A stretch of 64,000 bases of DNA from Spartobacteria bacterium (GTDB lineage Bacteria; Verrucomicrobiota; Verrucomicrobiia; Chthoniobacterales; UBA6821). Positions 9,435 to 17,830 of this stretch are shown piece by piece (within the stretch, counting starts at the first letter, position 1; each line of letters begins with the position of its first letter). The DNA lies in the NCBI GenBank assembly GCA_947471565.1, contig CANIVT010000004.1:1-64000 (forward strand), given 5' to 3'. The notes below the pieces were generated by a model. That model saw only the letters and a program-made list of their open reading frames with translations. It made no database searches and had not been told where the DNA came from. The position numbers and the translations under genes were made by a program.

Positions 9435-10460
9435 GTGAACATCCTCTGCGCCGGCATCAATCACCGCACCGCCCGTCTCGACGTGCGGGAGCGCTTTGCC
9501 GTGGCGCCTGAAGAAGCCCCGGCACTGCTCTGCGACCTCCGTTCGGTGGAGGGGGTCTCGGGGGCGGTCGTGCTTTCCACCTGCAACCGCGTCGAGATCT
9601 ACGCCTCGAGTCTCTGTCCGGTTCGCGCGCTCGATGGCTTCCGCGAAATCCTTTCCGCGCGCACAGGTATGGAGGCCCCGCTCTACCACCACGACACGCC
9701 GCACGCAGTGCGCCATCTCTTCCGGGTGGCCAGCGGACTCGACTCCATGGTGATCGGCGAGACCGAGATTCTTGGTCAGGTGAAGAAGGCTTACTCGGTC
9801 GCAAGCGAAGCCGGCACGGCCACTCGTACCATGCACAAACTCTTCCAGCACGCTTTCCGCGTGGCCAAGAGCGTGCGGACCGAGACACAGATCACAAGCG
9901 GGCCAACCTCCGTCGGGTCGGTCGCCGTGGAGTTGGCCGAGAAGATTTTCGGCGACCTGCGACATCTCCGTGTCCTCATGCTTGGTGCGGGAGAAATCAG
10001 CGAGCGGACAGCCCGCAGCCTTCAGTCGCGCGGCGTTCGGAGCACGGTGGTTTCCAACCGCACCTACGAGCGGGCGGCTCAGCTCGCGGCCGAGATCGGC
10101 GGCATGGCAATCCACTTCGACCACTGGGACAAGGCCGTCGCCGATGCGGACATCCTGATCAGCTCGACCAATGCCGACGGGAGACTCGTCACTCCGGAAA
10201 AACTTGCACCCGTCATGAAGGGTCGCGGCGAACGGTCGCTTTTTGTCATCGATCTCGCCGTCCCTCGCGATGCCGATCCCGCGATCAACGACATGGAGGG
10301 AGTCTTCCTTCACGATGTCGACAGCCTTCAGCAGATTGCCGCGGAATCACTCGTGATCCGCCAACGCGAGGTCGAGCGCTGTGAATCGCTCATCGAGAGC
10401 CATGTCGGGGGTTTCATGAAGTGGCTCCAATCCCTGCACGACCCGGAGCGGCAACGATGA
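9435..10460 (+). CDS. hemA: Glutamyl-tRNA reductase lacking the C-terminal dimerisation domain
   Basis: Reduces glutamate on tRNA-Glu to glutamate-1-semialdehyde, the committed step of C5 heme synthesis. It starts at a GTG. The catalytic cysteine is C50 in the STCNRVEIY motif, the substrate-domain motif LDSMVIGETEILGQV is intact, and the NADPH domain has LMLGAGEISERTA. At 341 residues it is about 80 short of typical enzymes: it ends just after the spinal-helix segment (FMKWLQSLHDPERQR), where the dimerisation domain normally follows. hemC starts inside the last codons, so there is no room for a frameshifted tail. Dimerisation may differ, or the domain may be dispensable. Confidence 0.95.
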   Translation: MNILCAGINHRTARLDVRERFAVAPEEAPALLCDLRSVEGVSGAVVLSTCNRVEIYASSLCPVRALDGFREILSARTGMEAPLYHHDTPHAVRHLFRVASGLDSMVIGETEILGQVKKAYSVASEAGTATRTMHKLFQHAFRVAKSVRTETQITSGPTSVGSVAVELAEKIFGDLRHLRVLMLGAGEISERTARSLQSRGVRSTVVSNRTYERAAQLAAEIGGMAIHFDHWDKAVADADILISSTNADGRLVTPEKLAPVMKGRGERSLFVIDLAVPRDADPAINDMEGVFLHDVDSLQQIAAESLVIRQREVERCESLIESHVGGFMKWLQSLHDPERQR

Positions 10461-11368
10461 GACTCATTCTCGGAACACGCGGCAGCGATCTCGCCCTTGC
10501 CCAGAGCCGAATGGTGCGCGACGGCCTGCTCGCACGACACAGGGGCCTGGAGGTGGAACTGAAGATCATCACCACGACCGGAGACGCCCGCACAGTGATG
10601 CCCCTCCACGAGCCGACCGCCGAGGGGGCGGGGCTGTTCACCAAACAACTCGAGGAAGCGCTGCTCTCGGGAGACATCGACCTCGCTGTCCACAGCCTGA
10701 AGGATCTGCCGGTGGAGACGCCGGCCGGCCTCGTTCTTCCTGCGATCCTGCCCCGCGCTCCAGTCGGTGACCTGCTGGTGTCCCGCCATTCCGGCGGCAT
10801 GGCCGGGTTACCCGAGCGGGCGACGGTAGGGAGCAGTAGCCCACGCCGGGCTCTCCTCCTGCAGGAGAAGCGGCCTGATCTCAGGATCGTCCCGATCAGG
10901 GGCAACGTGCCGACCCGCATCGCGAAAATCGCCGAGGGTTCCTACGATGCGACGATCCTTGCCGAGGCAGGACTCACGCGGCTCGGTCATGATCTTTCGG
11001 GAAACACCCTTCACTCCACCGATCGGACGCTTTTCCTCGCATCGCTCGACTGGATGCTTCCAGCTCCGGGACAGGGAGCCGTGGCTGTCGAGACTCGCGG
11101 AGATGATTCCGCCGAGGCGATTGTCTCGGTCCTTCATGATCCGGTGACCGCCCGATGTGTCGCGGCGGAAAGGCTCGTGCTGAAATATCTGGGTGGCGGT
11201 TGTCATCTGGCTCTCGGCGCGCTGGCGCTGGAACGGGAAGGAATGATCTCCCTGAAGGCGGTCTTCGTTCCTGACCAGAATGATCGGCGCTCCCTGCGCT
11301 CCGCCGAGGCGGTAGCGCCGACTCCCGAGGAAGCAGCGCGACTCGTCGCCGCAAATCTGCTATCCTGA
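10457..11368 (+). CDS. hemC: Porphobilinogen deaminase (hydroxymethylbilane synthase)
   Basis: Joins four porphobilinogen units into hydroxymethylbilane. The ATG at 10457 overlapping the hemA stop gives 303 residues, the usual length. N-terminal LGTRGSDLALAQ, SLKDLPVETP and GSSSPRRALL are substrate-binding motifs, and the dipyrromethane cofactor cysteine lies in YLGGGCHLALGA. Its product feeds the HemD half of the next gene, 10 bases downstream. Confidence 0.97.
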   Translation: MRLILGTRGSDLALAQSRMVRDGLLARHRGLEVELKIITTTGDARTVMPLHEPTAEGAGLFTKQLEEALLSGDIDLAVHSLKDLPVETPAGLVLPAILPRAPVGDLLVSRHSGGMAGLPERATVGSSSPRRALLLQEKRPDLRIVPIRGNVPTRIAKIAEGSYDATILAEAGLTRLGHDLSGNTLHSTDRTLFLASLDWMLPAPGQGAVAVETRGDDSAEAIVSVLHDPVTARCVAAERLVLKYLGGGCHLALGALALEREGMISLKAVFVPDQNDRRSLRSAEAVAPTPEEAARLVAANLLS

Positions 11369-11378
11369 ATCACTCTTC

Positions 11379-12908
11379 ATGGCTCGTACCTCCCGCCCCA
11401 AGATTTCCGGGATCTGCTACCTTGTGGGTGCGGGCCCGGGTGATCCAGGCCTGCTCACCTTGCGAGGACGCGAGTGCCTCGCGGAGGCAGACGTGGTGAT
11501 CTACGACTACCTCGCCAATCCGGAGCTTCTGCGCCATGCCCCGTCGCAAGCGGAGCGCATCTATGCGGGCAAAACCTCGGGACGGCATGCCATGAAGCAG
11601 GAGGAGACCAACGCTCTCCTGCTTGCCAAGGCCCGCGAGGGGAAGCGTGTCGTCCGCCTCAAGGGAGGCGACCCGTATGTCTTCGGCCGCGGCGGCGAGG
11701 AGGCGGCCGAGCTTGCGGCTGCAGGGATCCCCTTCGAGATCGTTCCCGGCGTCAGCTCCGTGATTGCAGGTCCCGCCTACGCCGGTATCCCGCTCACCCA
11801 TCGCGAGAACAACGCGATGTTCACCGTCTTCACGGGCCATGTCGTTGAAGGGAAGAAACCGACGGGCGTCGATTTCGCGGCGATCGCCTCTGCTCCCGGA
11901 ACGAAGGTGATGCTCATGGGCGTGGAAAACCTTGCCCTGGTGACCAAGGAGCTCGTTTCCCACGGCATGGACGGTGAGACGCCCTCGGCCTTGATTCGCT
12001 GGGCCACCACGGGGCGCCAGAAAACCCTGACCGGCACTCTCTCAACCATTGCCACACTTGCAGTGGAACGGAAATTCCAGGCCCCCGCTGTCGCGGTCTT
12101 TGGCGACGTGGTTCTTCTCCGTGACACTCTCTCGTGGTTTGAGAATCAGCCCCTCTTCGGAAAGCGGATCGCCATCACCCGCGCGGCAGGAAAGCAGGCA
12201 GGCACACTCCTCACCTCGCTCCGGACGCTTGGAGCTGATGCTTTCGAGTTGCCGACAATCCGGATCGAGCCCCCGCAGGAGAGGATGCCCTTAGTCGAGG
12301 CGATCACCGGCATTCATGGCTATGACTGGATTGTCTTCACGAGCCCGAACGGCGTGGAGTCCTTCTTCAAAGCCTTCTATGCCGCCCATGACGATGCTAG
12401 GGAAATAGGAGGTGCGCGGATCGCCGCCATCGGTAATGGCACGGCGGCCAGAATCAAAGAGTTTCACATTGGTATCGACCTGATTCCCAAGGAGTTCGTT
12501 GCCGAATCACTGATCGATTCCTTTAAGGAAATCGATGTCGAAAATCTCCGTATCCTGCTTCCCCGCGCGGCCGGTGCGCGCGACCTGCTGGCCGTCGAAC
12601 TGGAGAAGCTGGGCGCCATTGTGGACGATGTGCCGGTCTACCGCACCGTTCCCGAAACAGCCGATCTCTCCGGCGGGATGGCCCGCTTCCAAGAGGAGGG
12701 TGCGGATCTGATCACCTTCACGAGCGCCTCGACGGCAACCCATTTCATGGCGCTGGGGCTTCCCCTTCCGGAGAATCTTCAGACCGCCAGCATTGGGCCG
12801 GTCACCTCCGCCGAAATGAAGAGGCTCGGATTGCCGATCAGTCTGGAGTCTTCACGGCACGACATCCCGGGACTCGTCGAAGCGATCCTAGAATTTTACA
12901 AGCCGTAA
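11379..12908 (+). CDS. cobA-hemD: Fused uroporphyrinogen-III C-methyltransferase / uroporphyrinogen-III synthase
   Basis: A 509-residue bifunctional protein. Residues 1 to about 245 are a SUMT/CobA domain with VGAGPGDPGLLTLRG and RLKGGDPYVFGRGGEE, which methylates uroporphyrinogen III toward precorrin-2 (siroheme, cobalamin). After about residue 255 comes a HemD domain (ITRAAGKQAG, DWIVFTSPNGVESF, LLPRAAGARDLL, ITFTSASTATHF) that closes hydroxymethylbilane to uroporphyrinogen III. The fusion therefore makes the branch-point metabolite and draws on it. Such fusions are known in several phyla. It ends the heme cluster; hemB and hemL must be elsewhere. Confidence 0.96.
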   Translation: MARTSRPKISGICYLVGAGPGDPGLLTLRGRECLAEADVVIYDYLANPELLRHAPSQAERIYAGKTSGRHAMKQEETNALLLAKAREGKRVVRLKGGDPYVFGRGGEEAAELAAAGIPFEIVPGVSSVIAGPAYAGIPLTHRENNAMFTVFTGHVVEGKKPTGVDFAAIASAPGTKVMLMGVENLALVTKELVSHGMDGETPSALIRWATTGRQKTLTGTLSTIATLAVERKFQAPAVAVFGDVVLLRDTLSWFENQPLFGKRIAITRAAGKQAGTLLTSLRTLGADAFELPTIRIEPPQERMPLVEAITGIHGYDWIVFTSPNGVESFFKAFYAAHDDAREIGGARIAAIGNGTAARIKEFHIGIDLIPKEFVAESLIDSFKEIDVENLRILLPRAAGARDLLAVELEKLGAIVDDVPVYRTVPETADLSGGMARFQEEGADLITFTSASTATHFMALGLPLPENLQTASIGPVTSAEMKRLGLPISLESSRHDIPGLVEAILEFYKP

Positions 12909-12995
12909 AACGCAACTCCGCAGCGCGCCCTGCATTTTGGTGGCGTCGCGTCCCCTTCGGCCTTACCTTAGTTCACAGAGAGAAACACCACGATC

Positions 12996-13352
12996 ATGCA
13001 AATCCATATCAGTCCCCGTCATGTCCAACTGACCGCCGCCATCCATGCCCACGTGGCTGACAAGGTGGCCCACCTTGAGGAATTCTGCGATACCATTCTG
13101 GCAGCCCACGTCGTCCTCCTGTTTGACGAGCACAAGTCCAAGAAGAAGGATTACCAGGTCAAGATCCACCTCGCCCTGCCCGGTCCCGACCTCCATGCCG
13201 AGGATGCAGAGGATGACCTCTACACGGCGATCGATCTCGCCGTCCACAAGCTCGCCCAGCAGCTCCGCAAGCGGAAGACCAAGACCAAGGAGACCAAGAA
13301 GCACAAGGTCCGCGTTGCTCGCGAAATCGAGCGCCACGGCTACCGCCGCTAG
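12996..13352 (+). CDS. hpf: Ribosome hibernation-promoting factor, short HPF/YfiA type
   Basis: 118-residue member of the S30AE family, which binds the decoding region of the 30S subunit in resting cells. The N terminus MQIHISPRHVQLT and the alternating strand-helix pattern are typical; LYTAIDLAVHKLAQQLRKRKTK is the basic second helix. It lacks the C-terminal dimerisation domain of long HPF, so it resembles HPF/RaiA of proteobacteria rather than long-HPF. The last 35 residues are strongly basic. An 87-base gap separates it from the heme cluster and probably holds its promoter, though I see no convincing -35/-10 pair. Confidence 0.92.
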   Translation: MQIHISPRHVQLTAAIHAHVADKVAHLEEFCDTILAAHVVLLFDEHKSKKKDYQVKIHLALPGPDLHAEDAEDDLYTAIDLAVHKLAQQLRKRKTKTKETKKHKVRVAREIERHGYRR

Positions 13353-13380
13353 TCCCGCAGACGTTCCCCTCAGCGGGTAG

Positions 13381-14166
13381 ATGGAGTCCGATCTCAAAGT
13401 CAAACTGGAGGTCTTCGAGGGTCCCCTCGACCTCTTGCTTTACCTCGTCAAGAAGGACGAGGTCGACATCTACGATATCTCCATCGAGAGGATCACTTCC
13501 CAGTATCTGGAGTATCTCGAGGCCTTCGAGGTCCTGCACATCGAGATCGCCGGCGAGTTCCTCGTGATGGCGGCGAACCTGCTCTATATCAAGAGCCGCA
13601 CGCTGCTCCCGAAGGATCAGCAGATGCCTGACGAGGAGACCGAGGAAGAGGATCCACGCTGGGAACTGATCCGTCAGCTCATCGAGTACCGGAAATTCAA
13701 GGAGGCCGCCTCGCACCTGCGCGACCAGGAGGAGCTCCAAGCCGCCCTCTTCCCGCGCGCCGTCTCGCTCGATCCGGCCCACGCGCCCGTCCTCGACGAG
13801 ACGATGATGCTCGGTGACGTCGGGATCTTCGACCTGATCAACGCTTTCCAAAAGGCCCTCAAGCGCCTCCCCGTGGAGGAGAAGCCGGGCGAGATCCGCG
13901 AGGAGACCTACACCGTCACCGACCGGATCAATCACCTGATGCACCGCATCGACCGCGGCGTCTCGGTCCGCTTCGAGGAGCTCTTCGGCGAGGCGACTAC
14001 CCGCAACGAACTCGTCGTCACCTTCCTTGCGCTGCTCGAACTGATCCGAATGAAACAATTCCGCGTGCGTCAGGAGGAGCAATTCGCTGAAATCTGGCTC
14101 GACCGCACCCTCGAGGGAGAGGAAGAGCCCACTGACGAAAACGAAGAACTTCAGGAATCCGCATGA
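13381..14166 (+). CDS. scpA: Segregation and condensation protein A
   Basis: Kleisin subunit of the SMC-ScpAB condensin. The 261-residue sequence has the family start (KLEVFEGPLDLLLYLVKKDEVDIYDI, shown here only as the segment at residues 6-31), FLVMAANLLYIKSRTLLP and a C-terminal winged-helix region (VVTFLALLELIRMKQFRVRQ). It overlaps scpB by 4 bases as is usual for the pair. The smc gene is not in the window. Confidence 0.95.
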   Translation: MESDLKVKLEVFEGPLDLLLYLVKKDEVDIYDISIERITSQYLEYLEAFEVLHIEIAGEFLVMAANLLYIKSRTLLPKDQQMPDEETEEEDPRWELIRQLIEYRKFKEAASHLRDQEELQAALFPRAVSLDPAHAPVLDETMMLGDVGIFDLINAFQKALKRLPVEEKPGEIREETYTVTDRINHLMHRIDRGVSVRFEELFGEATTRNELVVTFLALLELIRMKQFRVRQEEQFAEIWLDRTLEGEEEPTDENEELQESA

Positions 14167-15242
14167 GCAAGAAATCACGCAAGAACAAGAGACCGGAGGA
14201 AGCATCCGAGGTTTCGTCCATCGAGGAAACGTCCCAAGAATCCACGGAGAAGACGGATTCCGACATCGCTACGGATGAGACAGCCGTCCTTGGGGAATCC
14301 CCTGCGGAAATGACACCCGAGATCGCCGAAGAAGAGACCGCCGTTCACGATCTGCCTGATGGTGTGGCTCCCGGCACGCTCAGTGGAGAACCCGCATCCG
14401 GCGAGGCCCCTGCCCTTTCCCTGATCCTTGAAGCGATCCTTTTCGCCTCGCAGAAAGCGGTCACCGCCAAGGAACTCGTCACTCATCTCCGCAATGCCGC
14501 CGCCGCGGTTCCTGCGGAAACAACCTCCCCGGCCCTTGCCTACGCCAAGGTGAAGGAGGGTCAGGTCCATGATGCCCTCGTGGAGCTTCAGGCCCAGGTA
14601 GCCGCCTCAGGCCGTGCCTACCAAGTTCGCGAGACCGCCACGGGCTGGCTGCTCTCCAGCGCCCCCGGATACGCTCCATGGCTGCGTGCCCTCTACCCCG
14701 AGGCCAAGCCGACCCGTCTCAGCGCCTCGGCCCTAGAGACACTCGCCATCATTGCCTACCGCCAGCCAATCACGCGCGCCGACATGGAGGCCGTGCGCGG
14801 CGTCTCCGTCGACGGCGTGATGCAGACTCTTCTCGACCGCGGCCTCGTCAAGATCGCAGGCCGTTCCGAATCGGCGGGCCGCCCTCTTCTCTACGCGACC
14901 ACCCAATTCTTCCTCGATCATTTCGGCCTGCGCCATCTGGATGAGCTTCCCAATGCGGCGGAACTCCGTCACATCCCGCTACCGAAGGCGGATGTCGACG
15001 AGAGTGCCGCCACCTCGACATCCGACGAGGCGACTCCGGAACTTCCCGGGGTCTCCACGGAAGGTTCTGCCGAGGAATCTTTAGAAAACGACGGCGATCC
15101 CGCGCTGGAGACGGTCGAAGTGACGGAGATCATCGAGGTGCGCGAATCAGTCGTCTTTGAGGAAGTGGCCGAGGGGGCCTCTCCCTCCGGTCAGGAGGAA
15201 CTTCCCGGAGAGGATCCGGAAGAATCGCCCGATCACCGCTAA
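14163..15242 (+). CDS. scpB: Segregation and condensation protein B with acidic extensions
   Basis: Partner of ScpA in the SMC complex. The winged-helix core lies at about residues 85-260, with LILEAILFASQKAVTAKEL at its start and SASALETLAIIAYRQPITRADME, VRGVSVDGVMQTLLDRGLV and GRPLLYATTQFFLDHFGL in the second half. At 359 residues it is much longer than the common 180-200. An N-terminal tail of about 80 residues and a C-terminal tail of about 100 are rich in Glu, Asp, Ser and Thr and probably disordered. The core call is secure; the role of the tails is unknown. Confidence 0.94.
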   Translation: MSKKSRKNKRPEEASEVSSIEETSQESTEKTDSDIATDETAVLGESPAEMTPEIAEEETAVHDLPDGVAPGTLSGEPASGEAPALSLILEAILFASQKAVTAKELVTHLRNAAAAVPAETTSPALAYAKVKEGQVHDALVELQAQVAASGRAYQVRETATGWLLSSAPGYAPWLRALYPEAKPTRLSASALETLAIIAYRQPITRADMEAVRGVSVDGVMQTLLDRGLVKIAGRSESAGRPLLYATTQFFLDHFGLRHLDELPNAAELRHIPLPKADVDESAATSTSDEATPELPGVSTEGSAEESLENDGDPALETVEVTEIIEVRESVVFEEVAEGASPSGQEELPGEDPEESPDHR

Positions 15243-15269
15243 TCAGAAACTTTTTCGCCCATCTCACCC

Positions 15270-15806
15270 ATGGAGGAACTCAAGCGGCTCAGGGACGCGA
15301 TCGATGCGATCGACGGCCAGCTCGTGGGGCTGCTCAACGACCGCGCCCGACTCGCGCAGGAAATCGGCCGCATCAAGGAGCGCGACGGCCGCCCCGTCTA
15401 TGTGCCCGATCGTGCGGAACATCTCGTCACCAGACTTGCCTCGCAGAGCAAGGGGCCACTCGGGGAACAGGCGATCAGGGCGATTTACACCGAGATCATG
15501 TCTGCGGCGCTTGCTCTTGAAAAAGAGATGGTCGTTGCCTGCGATGGAGAAGCCGGCGGCGATGCCCATTTTGCCGCCCGTCGTCAGTTTGGCTCGAGCA
15601 TCCGTTTCTCCTTCCACCCCGGCCCCAATGAGGTCATCGAGGCCCTTCGGCGTGACAAAGCCGACTGCGGCGTGATTGAAGAGGGCAATCCTTACATCGA
15701 TAAAGCACTTAAAGAAAGCAACTTAAGCCTGCTTTCAAAAGTCTCTTCCGATCATAGCGCAGGAAGCACTTTCCTGGTTGTGGGAAGGGCTCAGAACCCC
15801 ACATGA
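15270..15806 (+). CDS. AroQ-type chorismate mutase with shortened prephenate-dehydratase-like tail
   Basis: Residues 1-88 are an all-helical AroQ chorismate mutase (LRDAIDAIDGQLVGLLNDRA; AQEIGRIKE; IYTEIMSAAL), converting chorismate to prephenate for Phe/Tyr synthesis. Residues 89-178 resemble only the two ends of a prephenate dehydratase domain: VACDGEAGGDAHFAARRQFG and EVIEALRRDKADCGVIEEGN match the start of the fold, and STFLVVGR matches its end, where active enzymes have a TRF motif. About 80-90 central residues and the ACT domain are missing. The next gene overlaps the stop, so this is a settled short protein and not a visible frameshift. A full PheA must be elsewhere. Confidence 0.85.
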   Translation: MEELKRLRDAIDAIDGQLVGLLNDRARLAQEIGRIKERDGRPVYVPDRAEHLVTRLASQSKGPLGEQAIRAIYTEIMSAALALEKEMVVACDGEAGGDAHFAARRQFGSSIRFSFHPGPNEVIEALRRDKADCGVIEEGNPYIDKALKESNLSLLSKVSSDHSAGSTFLVVGRAQNPT

Positions 15807-16303
15807 TCACCCCCTGCGCCGTCAGCGTTGCCTGTTTCGACCGGGAAGTCTGGATCCGGGTCGAAGGCCGGGGGAATTTTCAGGGGTGTGCCTCGCTGAA
15901 GAAATTCGTCGAAGCCATGATCGGGCGCGGGTATCGCCTCTTTGTCGTCGATCTCGCCTCCTGCGAACACATGGACTCCACCTTCATGGGAACGCTCACC
16001 GGCATCTCCCAAAACCTTCGGACCCTCGGGGAGGGATCCCTGCGCGCCCTCAATGTCAGCACACGGAATGTCGACCTGTTTGAGAATCTTGGCCTGAACC
16101 ACCTCTTCTCCGTGGAGCCTGCAGGTGCGTCGCCGATGACCCCGGCCGAACACGGAGCCAAGCTTCTTCCGCTCCCCTCGGACGCGGGACCGGAACGCGA
16201 GGTGGTGTTGGCGGCTCATGAGGCACTGGTCGCCGCCAATCCCGAGAACGCCCATCGTTTTCAGGACGTGCTGGAATACCTGAAGGGCGCCTCCCCTCAT
16301 TGA
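15803..16303 (+). CDS. STAS-domain protein (anti-sigma factor antagonist-like)
   Basis: 166-residue protein with a STAS domain at about residues 5-105. The segment CEHMDSTFMGTL contains the serine that an anti-sigma kinase would phosphorylate in the SpoIIAA/RsbV family. A roughly 55-residue tail (LPLPSDAGPEREVVLAAHEAL...) follows and is not part of the domain. It overlaps the chorismate mutase stop by 4 bases and lies 67 bases before a GAF-SpoIIE phosphatase, the enzyme class that removes this phosphate, so the two are likely a partner-switching pair. No kinase or sigma factor lies nearby. Confidence 0.85.
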   Translation: MITPCAVSVACFDREVWIRVEGRGNFQGCASLKKFVEAMIGRGYRLFVVDLASCEHMDSTFMGTLTGISQNLRTLGEGSLRALNVSTRNVDLFENLGLNHLFSVEPAGASPMTPAEHGAKLLPLPSDAGPEREVVLAAHEALVAANPENAHRFQDVLEYLKGASPH

Positions 16304-16370
16304 TCCTTCGCAGCACGCGACCGCCAGGCATGCTGGCATTCCGTACCGATCCCGTGCATGATCAGCGGTC

Positions 16371-17804
16371 ATGAGTCTGCAGTTTATCGAGGCCGCCCTC
16401 ATCGCCGCCATGCTTGTCGGCATTGTGGTGCTCGGCATCGTGCTCTTCGGTTCGCGGCGCCGCGTGGGCCAGCTCAAGCGGAGTTCGGCAGAGATCCATC
16501 AGGAGGAACGGCGGGTCTTTGACTTTCTCCACGGACTCGGGGCGGCCTTCTCCGAAGGGGTGCCCGCCGGAGAACTCCACCGCCTCATCGTCGAGGGGGC
16601 CCAGCATATCCTCAAGGCAGATGGCGGCGCCCTCTATCTGGCCGACAAGCACGGCACAAACCTTCTTCCTTCCTTTCTCTCCAAAGGCTGTCCTCCCCTC
16701 GTCGTGATTCCTTCAAGCGTCTCGGGCAATCCGCAGGCTACGGAAAGCTACCTCCGCCTCCACTCGATCGCGGTCGGCAAGGGCCTTGTCGGCGAGTCAG
16801 CCCACTGGTCCGAACCTCATTTCCTACGCCGCAAGGGTGATCTCCCCGAAGAGCTCGTCGCGCAGGGACTTGGATCGCTCGTCATCGGCCCCCTCCACTA
16901 CCGCAAGCGTCTCCTTGGAGTTCTTGCACTCACCCGCACCGTGGACCGCGATCCCTTCAGCAACACGAAGCTCGAGCTCTTTCAGGCGATCGCGGAGCAG
17001 TCGGCCTTCGCGCTCTTTAATCAGGCGATCCATCTCGCCGCTGGAGAGAAACACGCGATGGACCGGGATCTCGCGATCGCCCGCGAAATTCAGAAGATCC
17101 TCCTCCCTTCCGACGCACCGGACCTGCAGGGCTTCGAGTTGAACGGCCTGAACCTTCCGGCACGCACGCTCAGCGGCGATTACTTCGACTTCCTCCCGGT
17201 GGACGACGATCATATCGGGATCGCCATTGCCGACGTCTCGGGGAAGGGCGTCCCCGCTTCGCTCATCATGGCGATGTGCCGGAGTGCCCTGCGCAGCCAG
17301 TCGCGCGGGGAACTTTCGCCGTCGGCGGTCCTACGGGGTGTGAACCGCCAGCTCTATCCCGACATGAAACAGGACATGTTCATCAGCATGGCCTATGTGG
17401 TGCTCGACCGCCGGAACGGCCATGCCGTGCTGGCACGGGCGGGCCACGATGCACCGCTTCTCTACCGCGCCGCCAGCGGCGAGGCCGAGACGGTGAGCCC
17501 AAAGGGGATGGCCGTCGGCATTGACAGCGGCGGGGTCTTCGACAGGGTCTGCACCGACCATCCCTTTGTGCTGGAGTCCGGCGATCTCATCCTGCTCTAC
17601 ACGGACGGCATCACGGAGGCGCTGGATGCGAACGGTACGGAATACGGCGTGGAGCGTCTTCGTCAGGAGCTTCGCCTCAAGGCCTCCTCGGGATCCGCCG
17701 AAACGTTGCGGCACCTTGCCGATTCCGTCAGGACCTTTGCCGGTGACCAACCTCAGCACGACGACATCACTTTGATTGCGCTCCGGAAGAAGCCGGTTTC
17801 ATAA
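16371..17804 (+). CDS. GAF-domain PP2C (SpoIIE/RsbU-type) serine phosphatase, membrane-anchored
   Basis: 477-residue signalling phosphatase. One N-terminal membrane helix (about residues 8-28, AALIAAMLVGIVVLGIVLFG) is followed by a short coiled linker, a GAF domain (about 45-220, LHRLIVEGAQHILKADGGALYL) and a SpoIIE/PP2C domain (about 240-475) with the metal-binding motifs LSGDYFDFLPVDDD, IADVSGKGVPAS, YTDGITEALD and HDDITLIALR. It probably dephosphorylates the neighbouring STAS protein in response to a signal sensed by the GAF domain; both the partner and the signal are inferred. Confidence 0.92.
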   Translation: MSLQFIEAALIAAMLVGIVVLGIVLFGSRRRVGQLKRSSAEIHQEERRVFDFLHGLGAAFSEGVPAGELHRLIVEGAQHILKADGGALYLADKHGTNLLPSFLSKGCPPLVVIPSSVSGNPQATESYLRLHSIAVGKGLVGESAHWSEPHFLRRKGDLPEELVAQGLGSLVIGPLHYRKRLLGVLALTRTVDRDPFSNTKLELFQAIAEQSAFALFNQAIHLAAGEKHAMDRDLAIAREIQKILLPSDAPDLQGFELNGLNLPARTLSGDYFDFLPVDDDHIGIAIADVSGKGVPASLIMAMCRSALRSQSRGELSPSAVLRGVNRQLYPDMKQDMFISMAYVVLDRRNGHAVLARAGHDAPLLYRAASGEAETVSPKGMAVGIDSGGVFDRVCTDHPFVLESGDLILLYTDGITEALDANGTEYGVERLRQELRLKASSGSAETLRHLADSVRTFAGDQPQHDDITLIALRKKPVS

Positions 17805-17830
17805 TAACCATCCGCCTTGAACCATTACCT

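Noticed and set aside
9435-10460. Frameshift as the cause of the short hemA
   Set aside because: hemC begins in the last hemA codons with a good start and full-length product, leaving no space for a lost C-terminal domain.
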